Positions 7,454 through 15,525 of a stretch of 24,165 nt of DNA are shown piece after piece. A program made the translations under genes and the position numbers. The notes under the pieces are model-generated. The model saw only the letters and a program-made list of their open reading frames with translations, made no database searches and had not been told where the DNA came from. Position 1 is the first letter of the stretch; every line of letters begins with the position of its first letter. Where the stretch lies: assembly GCA_023229725.1 (NCBI GenBank), contig JALNYR010000020.1:1-24165 (forward strand), read 5' to 3'. The stretch is from Dehalococcoidia bacterium (GTDB lineage: Bacteria > Chloroflexota > Dehalococcoidia > GIF9 > AB-539-J10).

Positions 7454-8640
7454 ACATGCTCATCGAGGTGCACTGCGGCGGCGCGCAAGACGTCACCGGC
7501 TACGTGGCCATCGACTCGCTCGTGGGCGGCGCCGCCCACGGCGGTTTGCGCATCGCGATGGACGCCTCGCCGGACCTGCTCCGGCGCGCTGCGCGCACCA
7601 TGACGCTGAAGTACGGCTGGGTCGGCCTTCCAGTGGGCGGTGCAAAGGCAGCCATCCACGCCGACTCCGCCGTCTCCGGCGGCGAGAGAGAGGCGTTGCT
7701 GCGCGACTTCGGCAGCGCCATCGCGCCGTACCTGCGAAGCGGCATGTACGTTCCCGGAGAGGACATGGGTTCGTCCGCGGATGACATCACGGTCGTCTTC
7801 CGCGCCGCGGGCATGCGCCCGCTGCCGCGCAGTCTTATGTATACTTCCTCGGGCCTCTACACCGGCGTCGGCGTCTGCGCCAGCGGCATCGCCGTTGCGC
7901 GCCACCTTGGCATCCGGGTCGACGGGATGCGCATCGCCATCGAGGGCTTCGGCCACGTCGGCTCGTCAGCGGCGCTCGAGTTCCACAAGGCGGGGGCGCG
8001 GGTCGTGGCAGTCTCAACCATAGCAGGCGGTCTCAGAAACGACTCCGGACTCGACGTACCGGCGCTTGTCGAGGTCGCACGCTCACGGGGAGACCAGGCG
8101 GTCACCGACGGCCGATTCGGAGACCGTGTGCCGATCGAGTCCGTCCCCTCGACACCCGCCGACGTGTTCTGTCCGTGCGCCATCATGCACACACTTACGC
8201 TGAAGAACGCGGGACTGCTCGTGGCGCGCATCGTAGTGCCCGGAGCCAATGTGCCCTACACGGAGGAAGCCGACCGCATCCTCCAGGCGCGAGGGATAGT
8301 CGCCATCCCGGACTTCGTGGCCAACTGCGGCGGCATCCTCGGCAGCTCCATGTCGCGGACCGGCCTCAGCCACGAGCGAATCACGTCGATTGTATCGAGG
8401 CGTGTCGGCGGAGAGACCACGCGTCTCCTCTCCGCGGCCGCGGACGAGCAGCGGACGCTTCGGTCTCTGGCGACGGAGACAGCTCTGAAACGCTTCCACG
8501 AAGCGCAGACACGCTTCGAGGGACGCTCCCCGGGGAAAGTCATTATGAGAGCGGCCGTCTCAGCGTACCGGCACGGGCTGGTGCCTCGCTCGCTGCTGGC
8601 GCCTGCCGCCGGCTGGTACTACGATGCAAGGTGGCGGTGA
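7450..8640 (+). CDS. Glu/Leu/Phe/Val dehydrogenase family protein
   Basis: Enzymes of this family interconvert an amino acid and its 2-keto acid plus ammonia with NAD(P). In this 396-residue protein the N-terminal substrate domain has TLKYGWVGLPVGGAKAAI at 52-69, with lysines 54 and 66 in the family positions, and PGEDMG at 102-107 with the catalytic aspartate 105. The Rossmann domain follows with EGFGHVGSSAA (G166xG168xxG171). VPGANVPYTEEADRILQARGI and PDFVANCGGIL near 264-297 are strong family signatures. The length is close to leucine/phenylalanine dehydrogenases. The usual GGGK is GGAK here. The substrate cannot be assigned from sequence alone, and the family name glutamate dehydrogenase would be over-precise. 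The gene overlaps the methyltransferase-like gene by GTGA and so is probably translated with it. Confidence 0.85.
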   Translation: MNMLIEVHCGGAQDVTGYVAIDSLVGGAAHGGLRIAMDASPDLLRRAARTMTLKYGWVGLPVGGAKAAIHADSAVSGGEREALLRDFGSAIAPYLRSGMYVPGEDMGSSADDITVVFRAAGMRPLPRSLMYTSSGLYTGVGVCASGIAVARHLGIRVDGMRIAIEGFGHVGSSAALEFHKAGARVVAVSTIAGGLRNDSGLDVPALVEVARSRGDQAVTDGRFGDRVPIESVPSTPADVFCPCAIMHTLTLKNAGLLVARIVVPGANVPYTEEADRILQARGIVAIPDFVANCGGILGSSMSRTGLSHERITSIVSRRVGGETTRLLSAAADEQRTLRSLATETALKRFHEAQTRFEGRSPGKVIMRAAVSAYRHGLVPRSLLAPAAGWYYDARWR

Positions 8641-8700
8641 GGCCGCGTCCGGCGAAGCCTGCACCGCGTGGCCGGCAAGTGCAGGGCCACAGGCATCGCT

Positions 8701-8729
8701 TTGACTGCCTTCTCATGCCGTTATAGAAT
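8701..8729 (+). promoter_or_regulatory. Promoter of fhs
   Basis: TTGACT (8701-8706), a 17-nt spacer and TAGAAT (8724-8729, inside TATAGAAT) form the best sigma-70-like promoter in the window. It predicts a leader of about 110 nt, containing the imperfect inverted repeat CCGGGCC...GGACCCGG (about 8756-8777). I see no match to a known riboswitch. Confidence 0.65.
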
Positions 8730-8846
8730 CCGCACACTGGAAGACTGTCACGTTGCCGGGCCGGTATCAGGACCCGGTTCACGCGTTGCCGGAACCTGTT
8801 CGTCGCACATCTGTGCGCGTCCACACCACGAAGGAGGACAACAACA

Positions 8847-10610
8847 ATGCCCTATGACGCCACGCGGATGCAGGACTGGGAGATAGCTGAAGCCGCGGAG
8901 GCCAACCTCCCGACGCCGGATGAGTGGCGGGCGCGGCTCGGCCTGGAAAAGGACGAGGTCATCCCGTACGGGCGACTGTGCAAGCTCGACTTCCTCAAGA
9001 TATCGGAGCGGCTGAAGAACCGGCCCGACGGCAAGTACATCGAGATTACCGCCATCACGCCGACCCCCCTCGGCGAGGGCAAGAGCACGACGACGCTCGG
9101 CCTCATCGAGGGGCTGGGTAAGCGGGGCAAGAACGTTGGCGGCTGCATCCGGCAGCCTTCCGGCGGCCCCACCATGAACATCAAGGGCACGGCGGCGGGC
9201 GGCGGCAACGCGCTGCTCATACCGATGACCGAGTTCTCCATGGGGCTCACCGGCGACATCAACGACATCATGAATGCGCACAACCTCGCCATGGTGGCGC
9301 TCACGGCGCGCATGCAGCACGAGCGCAACTACAACGACGAGGAGTTGCTCACCCGCACGCGCATGCGCCGCCTCGACGTTGACCCGTCCCGCATCGAGAT
9401 GGGCTGGGTGATGGACTACTCCGCGCAGAGCCTGCGCAACATCGTCATCGGCCTCGGCGGGAAGATGGACGGCTACACGATGCAGTCCCGCTTCGCCATC
9501 GCCGTCAGCTCCGAGCTGATGGCGATACTCGCCATCGCCAGGGACCTTGCCGACCTGCGCGAACGCGTGAACAACATCACGGTCGCCTATGATCGGAACG
9601 GCAATCCGGTGACGACTGCGGACCTCGAGGTGGCGGGCGCCATGACCGCGTGGATGCGAAACACCATCAACCCCACGCTGTGCTCCACCGTGGAATACCA
9701 GCCGTGCATGGTGCACGCCGGACCGTTCGCCAACATCGCCGTGGGCCAGTCGTCCATCATCGCGGACCGCATCGGCCTCAAGATGTTCGACTACCACGTC
9801 ACGGAAAGCGGCTTCGCCGCCGACATCGGCTTCGAGAAGTTCTGGAACGTCAAGTGCCGCTACAGCGGCTTGCGCCCACACGTGTCCGTCCTGACGACAT
9901 CGGTACGGGCCCTGAAGATGCACGGCGGCGGGCCGGCCGTCGTGCCGGGACGTCCCCTCGCGGACGAGTACAAGAAGGAGAACATCGCGCTGCTGGAGCG
10001 CGGACTGCCGAACCTCATCCACCATCTGCACACCATCAAGCTGTCCGGAGTCCGGCCGGTGGTCTGCATCAACGTGTTCGGCACCGACACTCCGGAGGAG
10101 ATCAAGGTGATACGCAAGGCCGCCGAGCATGTCGGGGTCCGCTGTGCCGCCGCGACGCACTGGGCCAACGGCGGCGAGGGAGCACTCGAGCTGGCTGACG
10201 CCGTCATCGAGGCGGCGGAGGAAGAGACGCCGTTCGAGTACCTCTACATGATGGACATGAAGCTCCGGGACCGGGTTGAGAGGATTGCGCGGACGGTCTA
10301 CGGGGCCGTCGGCGTATCCTGGACGCCGGAGGCCGAAGCCAAGGCCAAGGCGTTCGAGAAGGACCCGAAGTACGACGAGTACGCGACGATGATGGTGAAG
10401 ACGCACCTCAGCCTGACGCACGACCCGACGCTCAAGGGCGTGCCGAAGGGCTGGACGCTGCCAATCAGGGATGTACTGGTATACTCGGGCGCGAAGTTCC
10501 TCTGCCCCATGGCGGGAACCATCAGCCTCATGCCGGGGACGGGCTCCGACCCTGCCTTCAGGCGCGTCGACATCGACACAGCCACGGGCAAGGTACGGGG
10601 ACTATTCTAG
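8847..10610 (+). CDS. fhs: Formate-tetrahydrofolate ligase
   Basis: The enzyme makes 10-formyl-THF from formate, THF and ATP, or runs in reverse to yield ATP from formyl-THF. The P-loop-like TPTPLGEGKSTTT is at 71-83 and the signature IKGTAAGGG at 112-120. These are followed by IPMTEFSMGLTGDIND, VHAGPFANIAVGQSSIIADR, KCRYSGLRPHV, RALKMHGGGP and PMAGTISLMPG. At 587 residues it is longer than the roughly 557 of common bacterial Fhs. Several stretches (IPMTEF...LTGDIN, LDVDP, SSIIADRIGLK, the C-terminal GKVRGLF) recall the synthetase domain of eukaryotic C1-THF synthase more than standard bacterial Fhs; that comparison is from memory. The start is ATG with AAGGAGGA 8 nt upstream. It has its own strong promoter and may read through into the next operon. 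Confidence 0.95.
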   Translation: MPYDATRMQDWEIAEAAEANLPTPDEWRARLGLEKDEVIPYGRLCKLDFLKISERLKNRPDGKYIEITAITPTPLGEGKSTTTLGLIEGLGKRGKNVGGCIRQPSGGPTMNIKGTAAGGGNALLIPMTEFSMGLTGDINDIMNAHNLAMVALTARMQHERNYNDEELLTRTRMRRLDVDPSRIEMGWVMDYSAQSLRNIVIGLGGKMDGYTMQSRFAIAVSSELMAILAIARDLADLRERVNNITVAYDRNGNPVTTADLEVAGAMTAWMRNTINPTLCSTVEYQPCMVHAGPFANIAVGQSSIIADRIGLKMFDYHVTESGFAADIGFEKFWNVKCRYSGLRPHVSVLTTSVRALKMHGGGPAVVPGRPLADEYKKENIALLERGLPNLIHHLHTIKLSGVRPVVCINVFGTDTPEEIKVIRKAAEHVGVRCAAATHWANGGEGALELADAVIEAAEEETPFEYLYMMDMKLRDRVERIARTVYGAVGVSWTPEAEAKAKAFEKDPKYDEYATMMVKTHLSLTHDPTLKGVPKGWTLPIRDVLVYSGAKFLCPMAGTISLMPGTGSDPAFRRVDIDTATGKVRGLF

Positions 10611-10615
10611 GAGTA

Positions 10616-10621
10616 TAGAAT
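10616..10621 (+). promoter_or_regulatory. Possible -10 element after fhs
   Basis: TAGAAT, again inside TATAGAAT as at fhs, lies just behind the fhs stop and about 80 nt before the next gene. No convincing -35 is seen, so a separate promoter for the dehydrogenase cluster is only possible. Confidence 0.35.
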
Positions 10622-10690
10622 TCGGGAGACGCGACGTGTGCGTACGCCCGCCTCAGAGGGGGGGGGCGCAACGTCGAACACCGAACAGAT

Positions 10691-10697
10691 AAGGAGG
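10691..10697 (+). promoter_or_regulatory. Ribosome site selecting a TTG start
   Basis: AAGGAGG is an almost perfect anti-16S match ending 6 nt before TTG at 10704. Starting there makes the protein align without gaps to its paralogue from residue 1, which supports TTG over the upstream GTG at 10638. Confidence 0.75.
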
Positions 10698-10703
10698 GCG
10701 GAC

Positions 10704-11654
10704 TTGAAACTCGCGGACGTACACAGTATCTCGGTGGTTGGCGCCGGCATCATGGGTCACGGCATCGGCCAGGTCTTCGCGATGGCAGGCTACGATGTGT
10801 GCCTCACCGACGTCAACGCCGATATCCTGCAGCAGGCGCTCGTGCGCATACGGAAGAACCTCGACATCTTCCGCGACAACGGCTTCATCACCGGCAAGCA
10901 ATCGGATGCCGCCATGGCCAGGGTACGCACCGAAGTCGACCTCGGGAAGGCGGTGCGCAACGCCGACGTCGTCGTCGAGGCCATCAAAGAGGACATCGAG
11001 CTGAAACGCACCATGTTCAACAAGCTCGACGCCTTGTGCCCACCGCGCACGGTGCTCGCCAGCAACAGTTCGTCGCTCCTCATCAGCGATTTCGCCTCCG
11101 GCACAAAGCGCCAGGACCGGGTCGTGCTGGTCCACTGGTACAACCCGCCGCACATCGTGCCCGCCGTCGAGATCATCCGCGGCGTGAAGACGTCGGACGA
11201 GACAGCCACACTCATGTACGACCTGCTCAAGAAAGCGAAGAAGCTGCCCATCCGCATCAACAAGGAGATGCCGGGCTACATGCTCAACCGCATCCAGCTC
11301 GCCGTCATGCGGGAGGTGTGGCACCTGTGGCAGGAGGGCATCGCCAGCGTCGAGGACATCGACCTCGCCGTCAAGGGCAGCCTCGGCTTCCGCTACGCCA
11401 GCATCGGGCCGCTCCTGACGAGCGACCTCGGCGGACAAGACACGTTTGCCGCCGTGGCCAAGTACCTCTTCCCGCAGCTCAGCGACGCGCACGTTCCACC
11501 CGAGCCATACCTCAAGATGGTGGAGGCCGGCAACCTCGGCATGAAGACAGGCAAGGGCTTCTACGAGCACACGAAGGAAGAGTGGGACGCCATCATCGAG
11601 AAGCGCGACCGCGAGTTCCTGCAGCGGTTGAAGCAGCTCTACTGGGAATCGTAA
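10704..11654 (+). CDS. 3-hydroxyacyl-CoA dehydrogenase family protein, copy 1
   Basis: An NAD-dependent enzyme of 316 residues that should oxidise a 3-hydroxy group to a 3-keto group. The N-terminal Rossmann domain opens with VVGAGIMGHG (G13xG15xxG18). The active-site set of the family is present: Ser123 in SNSSSLLIS, His144 in HWYNPPH, Glu156 twelve residues later, and Asn195 in LNRIQ. The C-terminal helical domain contains DIDLAVKGSLGFR and ends with KTGKGFYEHT. It is a single dehydrogenase domain with no enoyl-CoA hydratase part, and about 30 residues longer than the usual 282-residue form. HWYNPPHIVPAVE differs from the common HFFNPP. Relatives such as carnitine dehydrogenase act on free acids, so a CoA thioester substrate is not assured. 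It is the first of three closely spaced genes. Confidence 0.88.
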   Translation: MKLADVHSISVVGAGIMGHGIGQVFAMAGYDVCLTDVNADILQQALVRIRKNLDIFRDNGFITGKQSDAAMARVRTEVDLGKAVRNADVVVEAIKEDIELKRTMFNKLDALCPPRTVLASNSSSLLISDFASGTKRQDRVVLVHWYNPPHIVPAVEIIRGVKTSDETATLMYDLLKKAKKLPIRINKEMPGYMLNRIQLAVMREVWHLWQEGIASVEDIDLAVKGSLGFRYASIGPLLTSDLGGQDTFAAVAKYLFPQLSDAHVPPEPYLKMVEAGNLGMKTGKGFYEHTKEEWDAIIEKRDREFLQRLKQLYWES

Positions 11655-11678
11655 CGCGGCGACACGCGGGAGGGTGGG

Positions 11679-12686
11679 ATGAACGTACTCATCACCGGCG
11701 GCACGGGCTTCATCGGCGCGCTGCTGACGCGTAAGCGTGTGCTGCAGGGCGACAGGGTCATCGTCTTCGACGTGGCGCCCAACCTCTCGCGAGTAGCCGA
11801 CGTCGCGCACGATGTCACCATCATCCAGGGCAACGTCGCCTACTTCTCCGAGGTGTGCAATGTGGTGCGCGACCACCACATCGACCTCATCCTCCACCTC
11901 GGTTCGATGCTGAGCGCCCCCTCCGACGCGAACCCCTGGGCTGCATTTCAGGTGAATGTCATCGGCAGCGTGAACGTCCTCGAGGCAGCGCGCATGTTCG
12001 GCTCACCGCCCGTCGTATTCACGAGCACCATCGCCACGTTCGGTCTGGACACGTCGTCCGTCGCGACGGACGCCACCGTCCAGCACCCGACGACGATGTA
12101 CGGCTGCGGCAAGGCCGATATCGAGAACCTCGGCCGGTTCTATCGCAGCCGTTTCGGGCTGGACTTCCGCTGCGTGAGGTTCCCCTCCGTCATCGGTCCG
12201 GGAGCGAAGGTTCGCCACGTCTCGCAGTACAACGCGTGGATGATTGAGTACCCGCTTCGTGGGAAGCCGTTCGAGTGCTTCGTCACGGAAGGGACGAAGA
12301 TGCCGACGATGTACTTCAAGGATGCCGCGAACGCCGTGGAGGCCATCGCAGCCGCGCCCGCCGAAGCCATCAAGACGGTGAACTACAACGTGGCCGGCAT
12401 CACGCCCACGACGACCGCGAAGGACGTGGAGAATGCGGTGCGGCGCCGCGTGCCCGACGCCAGGATAACCTACGTTCCCGACCCGCTCATCATGGAGTAC
12501 TACAAGACATTCAGCCTTGAGACGCTGGACGATTCGCGCGCGCGTGAGGAGTGGGGGTGGTGTCCCGCGTTTCCGGACCTGGACACGGTGCTCCTCGACT
12601 TCCAGGCGGAGCTGGCCGAGCACCCGGAGTGGGAGCGCAGCCTCCCCATCAGCAAAGCGTCCGCGCGACCTCGCGCGGGGAGGTAA
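11679..12686 (+). CDS. NAD-dependent epimerase/dehydratase (extended SDR), L-threonine dehydrogenase-like
   Basis: An extended short-chain dehydrogenase of 335 residues. GGTGFIG at 7-13 binds NAD, and Ser116 with Y141GCGK145 forms the catalytic set. The C-terminal half recalls the SDR-type L-threonine 3-dehydrogenases: RFPSVI at 167-172, a KMPTMYFKDAANAV segment at 207-220, YNVAGITPTTT at 236-246, and the DDSRAREEWGW block at 284-294. Those enzymes oxidise threonine to 2-amino-3-ketobutyrate, so a related 3-hydroxy acid is a sensible guess, but sugar-nucleotide epimerases share the fold. ATG at 11679 follows GGGAGGG. It lies 24 nt after one dehydrogenase gene and 7 nt before the other, so the three form one operon. 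Confidence 0.8.
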   Translation: MNVLITGGTGFIGALLTRKRVLQGDRVIVFDVAPNLSRVADVAHDVTIIQGNVAYFSEVCNVVRDHHIDLILHLGSMLSAPSDANPWAAFQVNVIGSVNVLEAARMFGSPPVVFTSTIATFGLDTSSVATDATVQHPTTMYGCGKADIENLGRFYRSRFGLDFRCVRFPSVIGPGAKVRHVSQYNAWMIEYPLRGKPFECFVTEGTKMPTMYFKDAANAVEAIAAAPAEAIKTVNYNVAGITPTTTAKDVENAVRRRVPDARITYVPDPLIMEYYKTFSLETLDDSRAREEWGWCPAFPDLDTVLLDFQAELAEHPEWERSLPISKASARPRAGR

Positions 12687-12693
12687 TCACGAC

Positions 12694-13638
12694 ATGAACG
12701 CTGAAGACGTCCGCAAGGTTGCGGTCATCGGCGCCGGCATCATGGGACACGGCATCGCTCAGTCCCTCGCCACCGCCGGATACGAGGTGACCGTCACCGA
12801 CACCAACGCGGCCGCGCTGGAAAGCGTTCCGGCACGCGTTGAACGAAACCTCGCGGCATTCATTGACGCCGGACTCATCGCCGCAGCCGATGTCCCCGTC
12901 ATACTGGGACGCATTCACACCGCGCCCTCGCTCGAGGAGGCCGCGGCCGGCGCCGACGTCGTCATCGAGGCCGCCACCGAGAACCAGGACCTGAAGCGAC
13001 AGCTGTTCAACCGTCTCGACGCGGCCTGCCCGGAGAGAACCATCCTCACCAGCAACAGCTCTTCGCTGCTCATCAGCGAGTTCGCCTCGGAGACGAAGAG
13101 ACAGGACCGGTGCATCCTCACGCACTGGATGAATCCCCCGCACATCGTGCCGGCAGTCGAGGTGATACCCGGACCCTTCACCTCACAAGAGACCATCGAG
13201 GTGGTGACGCGGATGCTGCGCAGAGCCGGCAAGCTCCCGGTCCGCCTGCAGAAGGAGATTCCCGGCTACCTCGTCAACCGCATCCAGATGGCCATGTTCA
13301 GGGAGGTATGGTCGCTGTGGAGCAAGGGCGTCGCCTCGGCCGAGGACCTCGATATGGCCGTCAGGGGCAGCTTCGGCTTCCGGCTGCCGAGCGTCGGCCC
13401 GCTGCTGGCGAACGACCTCGCAGGTGACGAAACGACGTACGTAATCGCGCGCCGGCTTCTCCCCATCATCGATTCGTCGCCAGAGCCATCCACCGCCTTC
13501 CGGGAGATGGTCGAGAAGGGCGATTTCGGGCTGAAGACCGGTCGCGGCTTCTACGACCACACACCCCAGGAATGGCAGGCCATCGTCGACAAGCGGGACC
13601 GCGACCTGCTGCGCCAGCTGAAGTGCTCGCGGGAGTGA
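12694..13638 (+). CDS. 3-hydroxyacyl-CoA dehydrogenase family protein, copy 2
   Basis: A 314-residue paralogue of the gene at 10704. By hand the two proteins align without gaps over their first 310 residues, with about 164 identities (53%). It keeps VIGAGIMGHG at 11-20, SNSSSLLIS, His144 in THWMNPPH, Glu156, Asn195 and the KTGRGFYDHT end block. The largest differences are in residues 61-80 and 241-270. The second of these follows the helical-domain block VGPLLAND and may shape the substrate site. The start ATG at 12694 lies behind GGGGAGGT, which overlaps the stop of the SDR gene. A tandem duplication separated by the SDR, or capture of the SDR between duplicates, would explain the layout. 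Confidence 0.88.
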   Translation: MNAEDVRKVAVIGAGIMGHGIAQSLATAGYEVTVTDTNAAALESVPARVERNLAAFIDAGLIAAADVPVILGRIHTAPSLEEAAAGADVVIEAATENQDLKRQLFNRLDAACPERTILTSNSSSLLISEFASETKRQDRCILTHWMNPPHIVPAVEVIPGPFTSQETIEVVTRMLRRAGKLPVRLQKEIPGYLVNRIQMAMFREVWSLWSKGVASAEDLDMAVRGSFGFRLPSVGPLLANDLAGDETTYVIARRLLPIIDSSPEPSTAFREMVEKGDFGLKTGRGFYDHTPQEWQAIVDKRDRDLLRQLKCSRE

Positions 13639-13709
13639 AGCCCGCCGGGCGCAGCCGTCTCACGGGGCAGGCCATTCGTCTCCATCCCTCGAGCAGCGAC
13701 ACGCAGAGG

Positions 13710-13738
13710 CCGTTCTCCGGCTAATCCAGCGAGAACGG
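13710..13738. terminator. Inverted repeat between convergent genes, possible two-way terminator
   Basis: CCGTTCTC (13710-13717) and GAGAACGG (13731-13738) form a perfect 8-bp inverted repeat around a 13-nt loop. The loop contains the stop codon of the minus-strand membrane gene. There is no T-run, so termination strength is uncertain. Confidence 0.35.
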
Positions 13739-14350
13739 GGGATAGCGGTCGGTGGTCAGCAGGAACGCATACGCCGCCACCCTGACCTCCCAGCGCATGA
13801 ACCCCACGACGAACTGCGACAGGCCCTGCGGGTACCGCCCGGTGAAGAGGATGGCAAACCAGGCGAATATGGTGCACACGAAGACGGCGATGCCGAGGAA
13901 CGCCAGGATGATGAGGTGCGGTATCGCCAGGAACCATTTGATGAGCGGCATCCACCTCTCGAGGTCGGCTTCAACGTTGGGGTACGCGATGTCCAGATGG
14001 ACGGCCTGCTCCTCGTCGGTCGAGGGGTACTCGTCGCGCAGCAGCGTCATGAACGCAGCCACACGCATCCCGAATCTGCTCAGCGCCAGGTTCCAGTCAA
14101 ACCACCATCTCGGGTACTTCTGCCGGAAGAGAATCATGAATAGCGTGGGCAAGACGACGATGCCCGCCGCCGGGACTTCGTAGTTCCAGAAAGACTGCTC
14201 CCAGCTGAACTGGCCTCCGCTCAGCAGGCCGAGGATGATGAGAATGGGAATGGCAACGAACGGCCGGAACCCGACCGACACCTTGTCGCGGCCGGATTCC
14301 TGGACATCGACAGTCAGAGTCGCGGGGTATCCCACCGGAGTATCAGACAC
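13721..14350 (-). CDS. DUF4389-type membrane protein
   Basis: A 209-residue integral membrane protein of unknown function. Hydrophobic segments lie at about 31-46, 60-75 and 138-170. The pattern TGRYPQGLSQFVVGFMRW...RVAAYAFLLTTDRYPPF is characteristic of DUF4389 proteins as I remember them. The protein is internally repeated: residues 79-109 (YPRWWFDW...RVAAFMTLLRDEYP) mirror 173-204 (YPQGLSQF...RVAAYAFLLTTDRYP). The start is GTG at 14350 behind GAGGAGGG; an ATG 5 nt earlier is out of frame. A GGCGCC-TCAA-GGCGCC hairpin at 14376-14391 and a TTGACA (14426-14421, minus strand) lie in the upstream region, but I find no matching -10 at good spacing. Confidence 0.8.
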   Translation of the reverse strand: MSDTPVGYPATLTVDVQESGRDKVSVGFRPFVAIPILIILGLLSGGQFSWEQSFWNYEVPAAGIVVLPTLFMILFRQKYPRWWFDWNLALSRFGMRVAAFMTLLRDEYPSTDEEQAVHLDIAYPNVEADLERWMPLIKWFLAIPHLIILAFLGIAVFVCTIFAWFAILFTGRYPQGLSQFVVGFMRWEVRVAAYAFLLTTDRYPPFSLD

Positions 14351-14375
14351 GGCATCCCTCCTCGTCGCAACAGGT

Positions 14376-14391
14376 GGCGCCTCAAGGCGCC
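14376..14391. repeat. Short hairpin upstream of the DUF4389-type gene
   Basis: GGCGCC-TCAA-GGCGCC is a 6-bp stem with a 4-nt loop inside the 212-nt gap (14351-14562) between two minus-strand genes. It could be a weak terminator of the upstream gene or a leader structure. The rest of the gap shows nothing else I can name. Confidence 0.35.
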
Positions 14392-14562
14392 GACATCATG
14401 CTCACGCACCGCGTCACGGTTGTCAAGAGCCGTCTCGACCCCGCCGATTGGCGTTTCCCAACGCCCGGCAGCGGTCAGCAGAGCGTCGGGCACAGTGAGG
14501 TTCGCGGCCCGGCGGGCATACCCCGCTGGAATGGTGCGGCCCTGCGCTGGGGCGGTGGCCCG

Positions 14563-15450
14563 TCAGCTGGATTCGACCTTGCGGCGTTTCCAGTCGAGGG
14601 ACAGGAGCACGAGGCCAACTCCCACGACGAGCGTCACCACCCCGTACAGTATCAGCGGCCGGCAGCAGTCGGCGATGAACCCGGGCACGAAGCCAAGGAA
14701 CTGCTCGGGAATGCCGGCCGGCAACGAATCGGTCAGACGTGAACGCGCGACGAGGGCCACGACAAGGGCAATTAGGCCGGCGACGCCAAGTGCGGCGCCG
14801 ACGTATCGATCGGCCGCAGCGATCTGCCACGAGCACGCCGCGGCGATGCCAATGATTGCCAGAAGGCAGACGACCGGCAGCAGACGCCGAAGCCAGATCA
14901 CGTACGCGACATACTGGCGCGCCTGATGCAGCCGGGCGACCGTATCGGCACCAAGATACGTCTCGTCAATCTCCACCTGGTCCGGTATCCGGTTGTCCAT
15001 CTCCTTCAACATCAGCGCCAGGAAGGCGTCCCTCTGGTCAGCAGGAATGAACTGCAGCAGGGGGAGGGTCAAATTGCGAGCCGCCGCCTCGATATGGGTC
15101 GCCAGCACCAGCTTCGGCTCCTCAAGCGACACGACAGCGCGAAGCTCTCCTTCGCCTTTCAGATAGGCGCCGGCGGCGTAGACGACCGTTGCCAGTTGCT
15201 CATGCGCCCACGCCTCAAGCTCGGGAGCTGCCTCGGCGATCAGGTCGCTCATGAAGCCGTACTCGGGAGGGAGCCGCTTCTCGGCCTCAGCGGCAACCAG
15301 CGGATGGAGTTCGAGGTCGGCCAGCTGAGACGATACGAACGCGGGATTGAGGACGGTTGAGGACAGCGCGATGGCCACCTCAAGCAGCACTACTGAGATG
15401 GCGAGCACAACGCCACAGGCCCAGGCGGCAACAGTTCGCAGGCCACTCAT
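14563..15450 (-). CDS. Hypothetical four-helix membrane protein
   Basis: I do not recognise a family with confidence. The 295-residue product has an N-terminal hydrophobic helix at about 7-30 that could be a signal anchor. A soluble part of about 155 residues follows, with amphipathic acidic stretches. Three further membrane helices lie at about 188-208, 216-236 and 265-285, and the end is basic (DWKRRKVESS). The topology suggests a large domain outside the cytoplasm held by the first and second helices. The start ATG has GGAGGAG just upstream. It lies 75 nt after the stop of the M20-type hydrolase gene on the same strand and may be co-transcribed with it, though the products suggest no shared task. 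Confidence 0.75.
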   Translation of the reverse strand: MSGLRTVAAWACGVVLAISVVLLEVAIALSSTVLNPAFVSSQLADLELHPLVAAEAEKRLPPEYGFMSDLIAEAAPELEAWAHEQLATVVYAAGAYLKGEGELRAVVSLEEPKLVLATHIEAAARNLTLPLLQFIPADQRDAFLALMLKEMDNRIPDQVEIDETYLGADTVARLHQARQYVAYVIWLRRLLPVVCLLAIIGIAAACSWQIAAADRYVGAALGVAGLIALVVALVARSRLTDSLPAGIPEQFLGFVPGFIADCCRPLILYGVVTLVVGVGLVLLSLDWKRRKVESS

Positions 15451-15525
15451 CTCAACTCCTCCATGCGCTCGACCGGTCTCAGCCGCTCGACGACTATCGC
15501 ACGACAGGATGATCCGGGCACACTC

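Noticed and set aside
6508..8640. 710-codon frame read as a single protein
   Set aside because: Its first 314 codons overlap the methyltransferase-like gene in another frame and look like low-complexity Arg/Pro sequence. The ribosome site before GTG at 7450 and the family length support the shorter gene.
8736..8846. THF or other riboswitch in the fhs leader
   Set aside because: Only a short imperfect inverted repeat is visible; I cannot match it to a known riboswitch core.
8748..10421. 557-codon minus-strand frame opposite fhs
   Set aside because: Antisense shadow of a highly conserved gene, with composition typical of such shadows.
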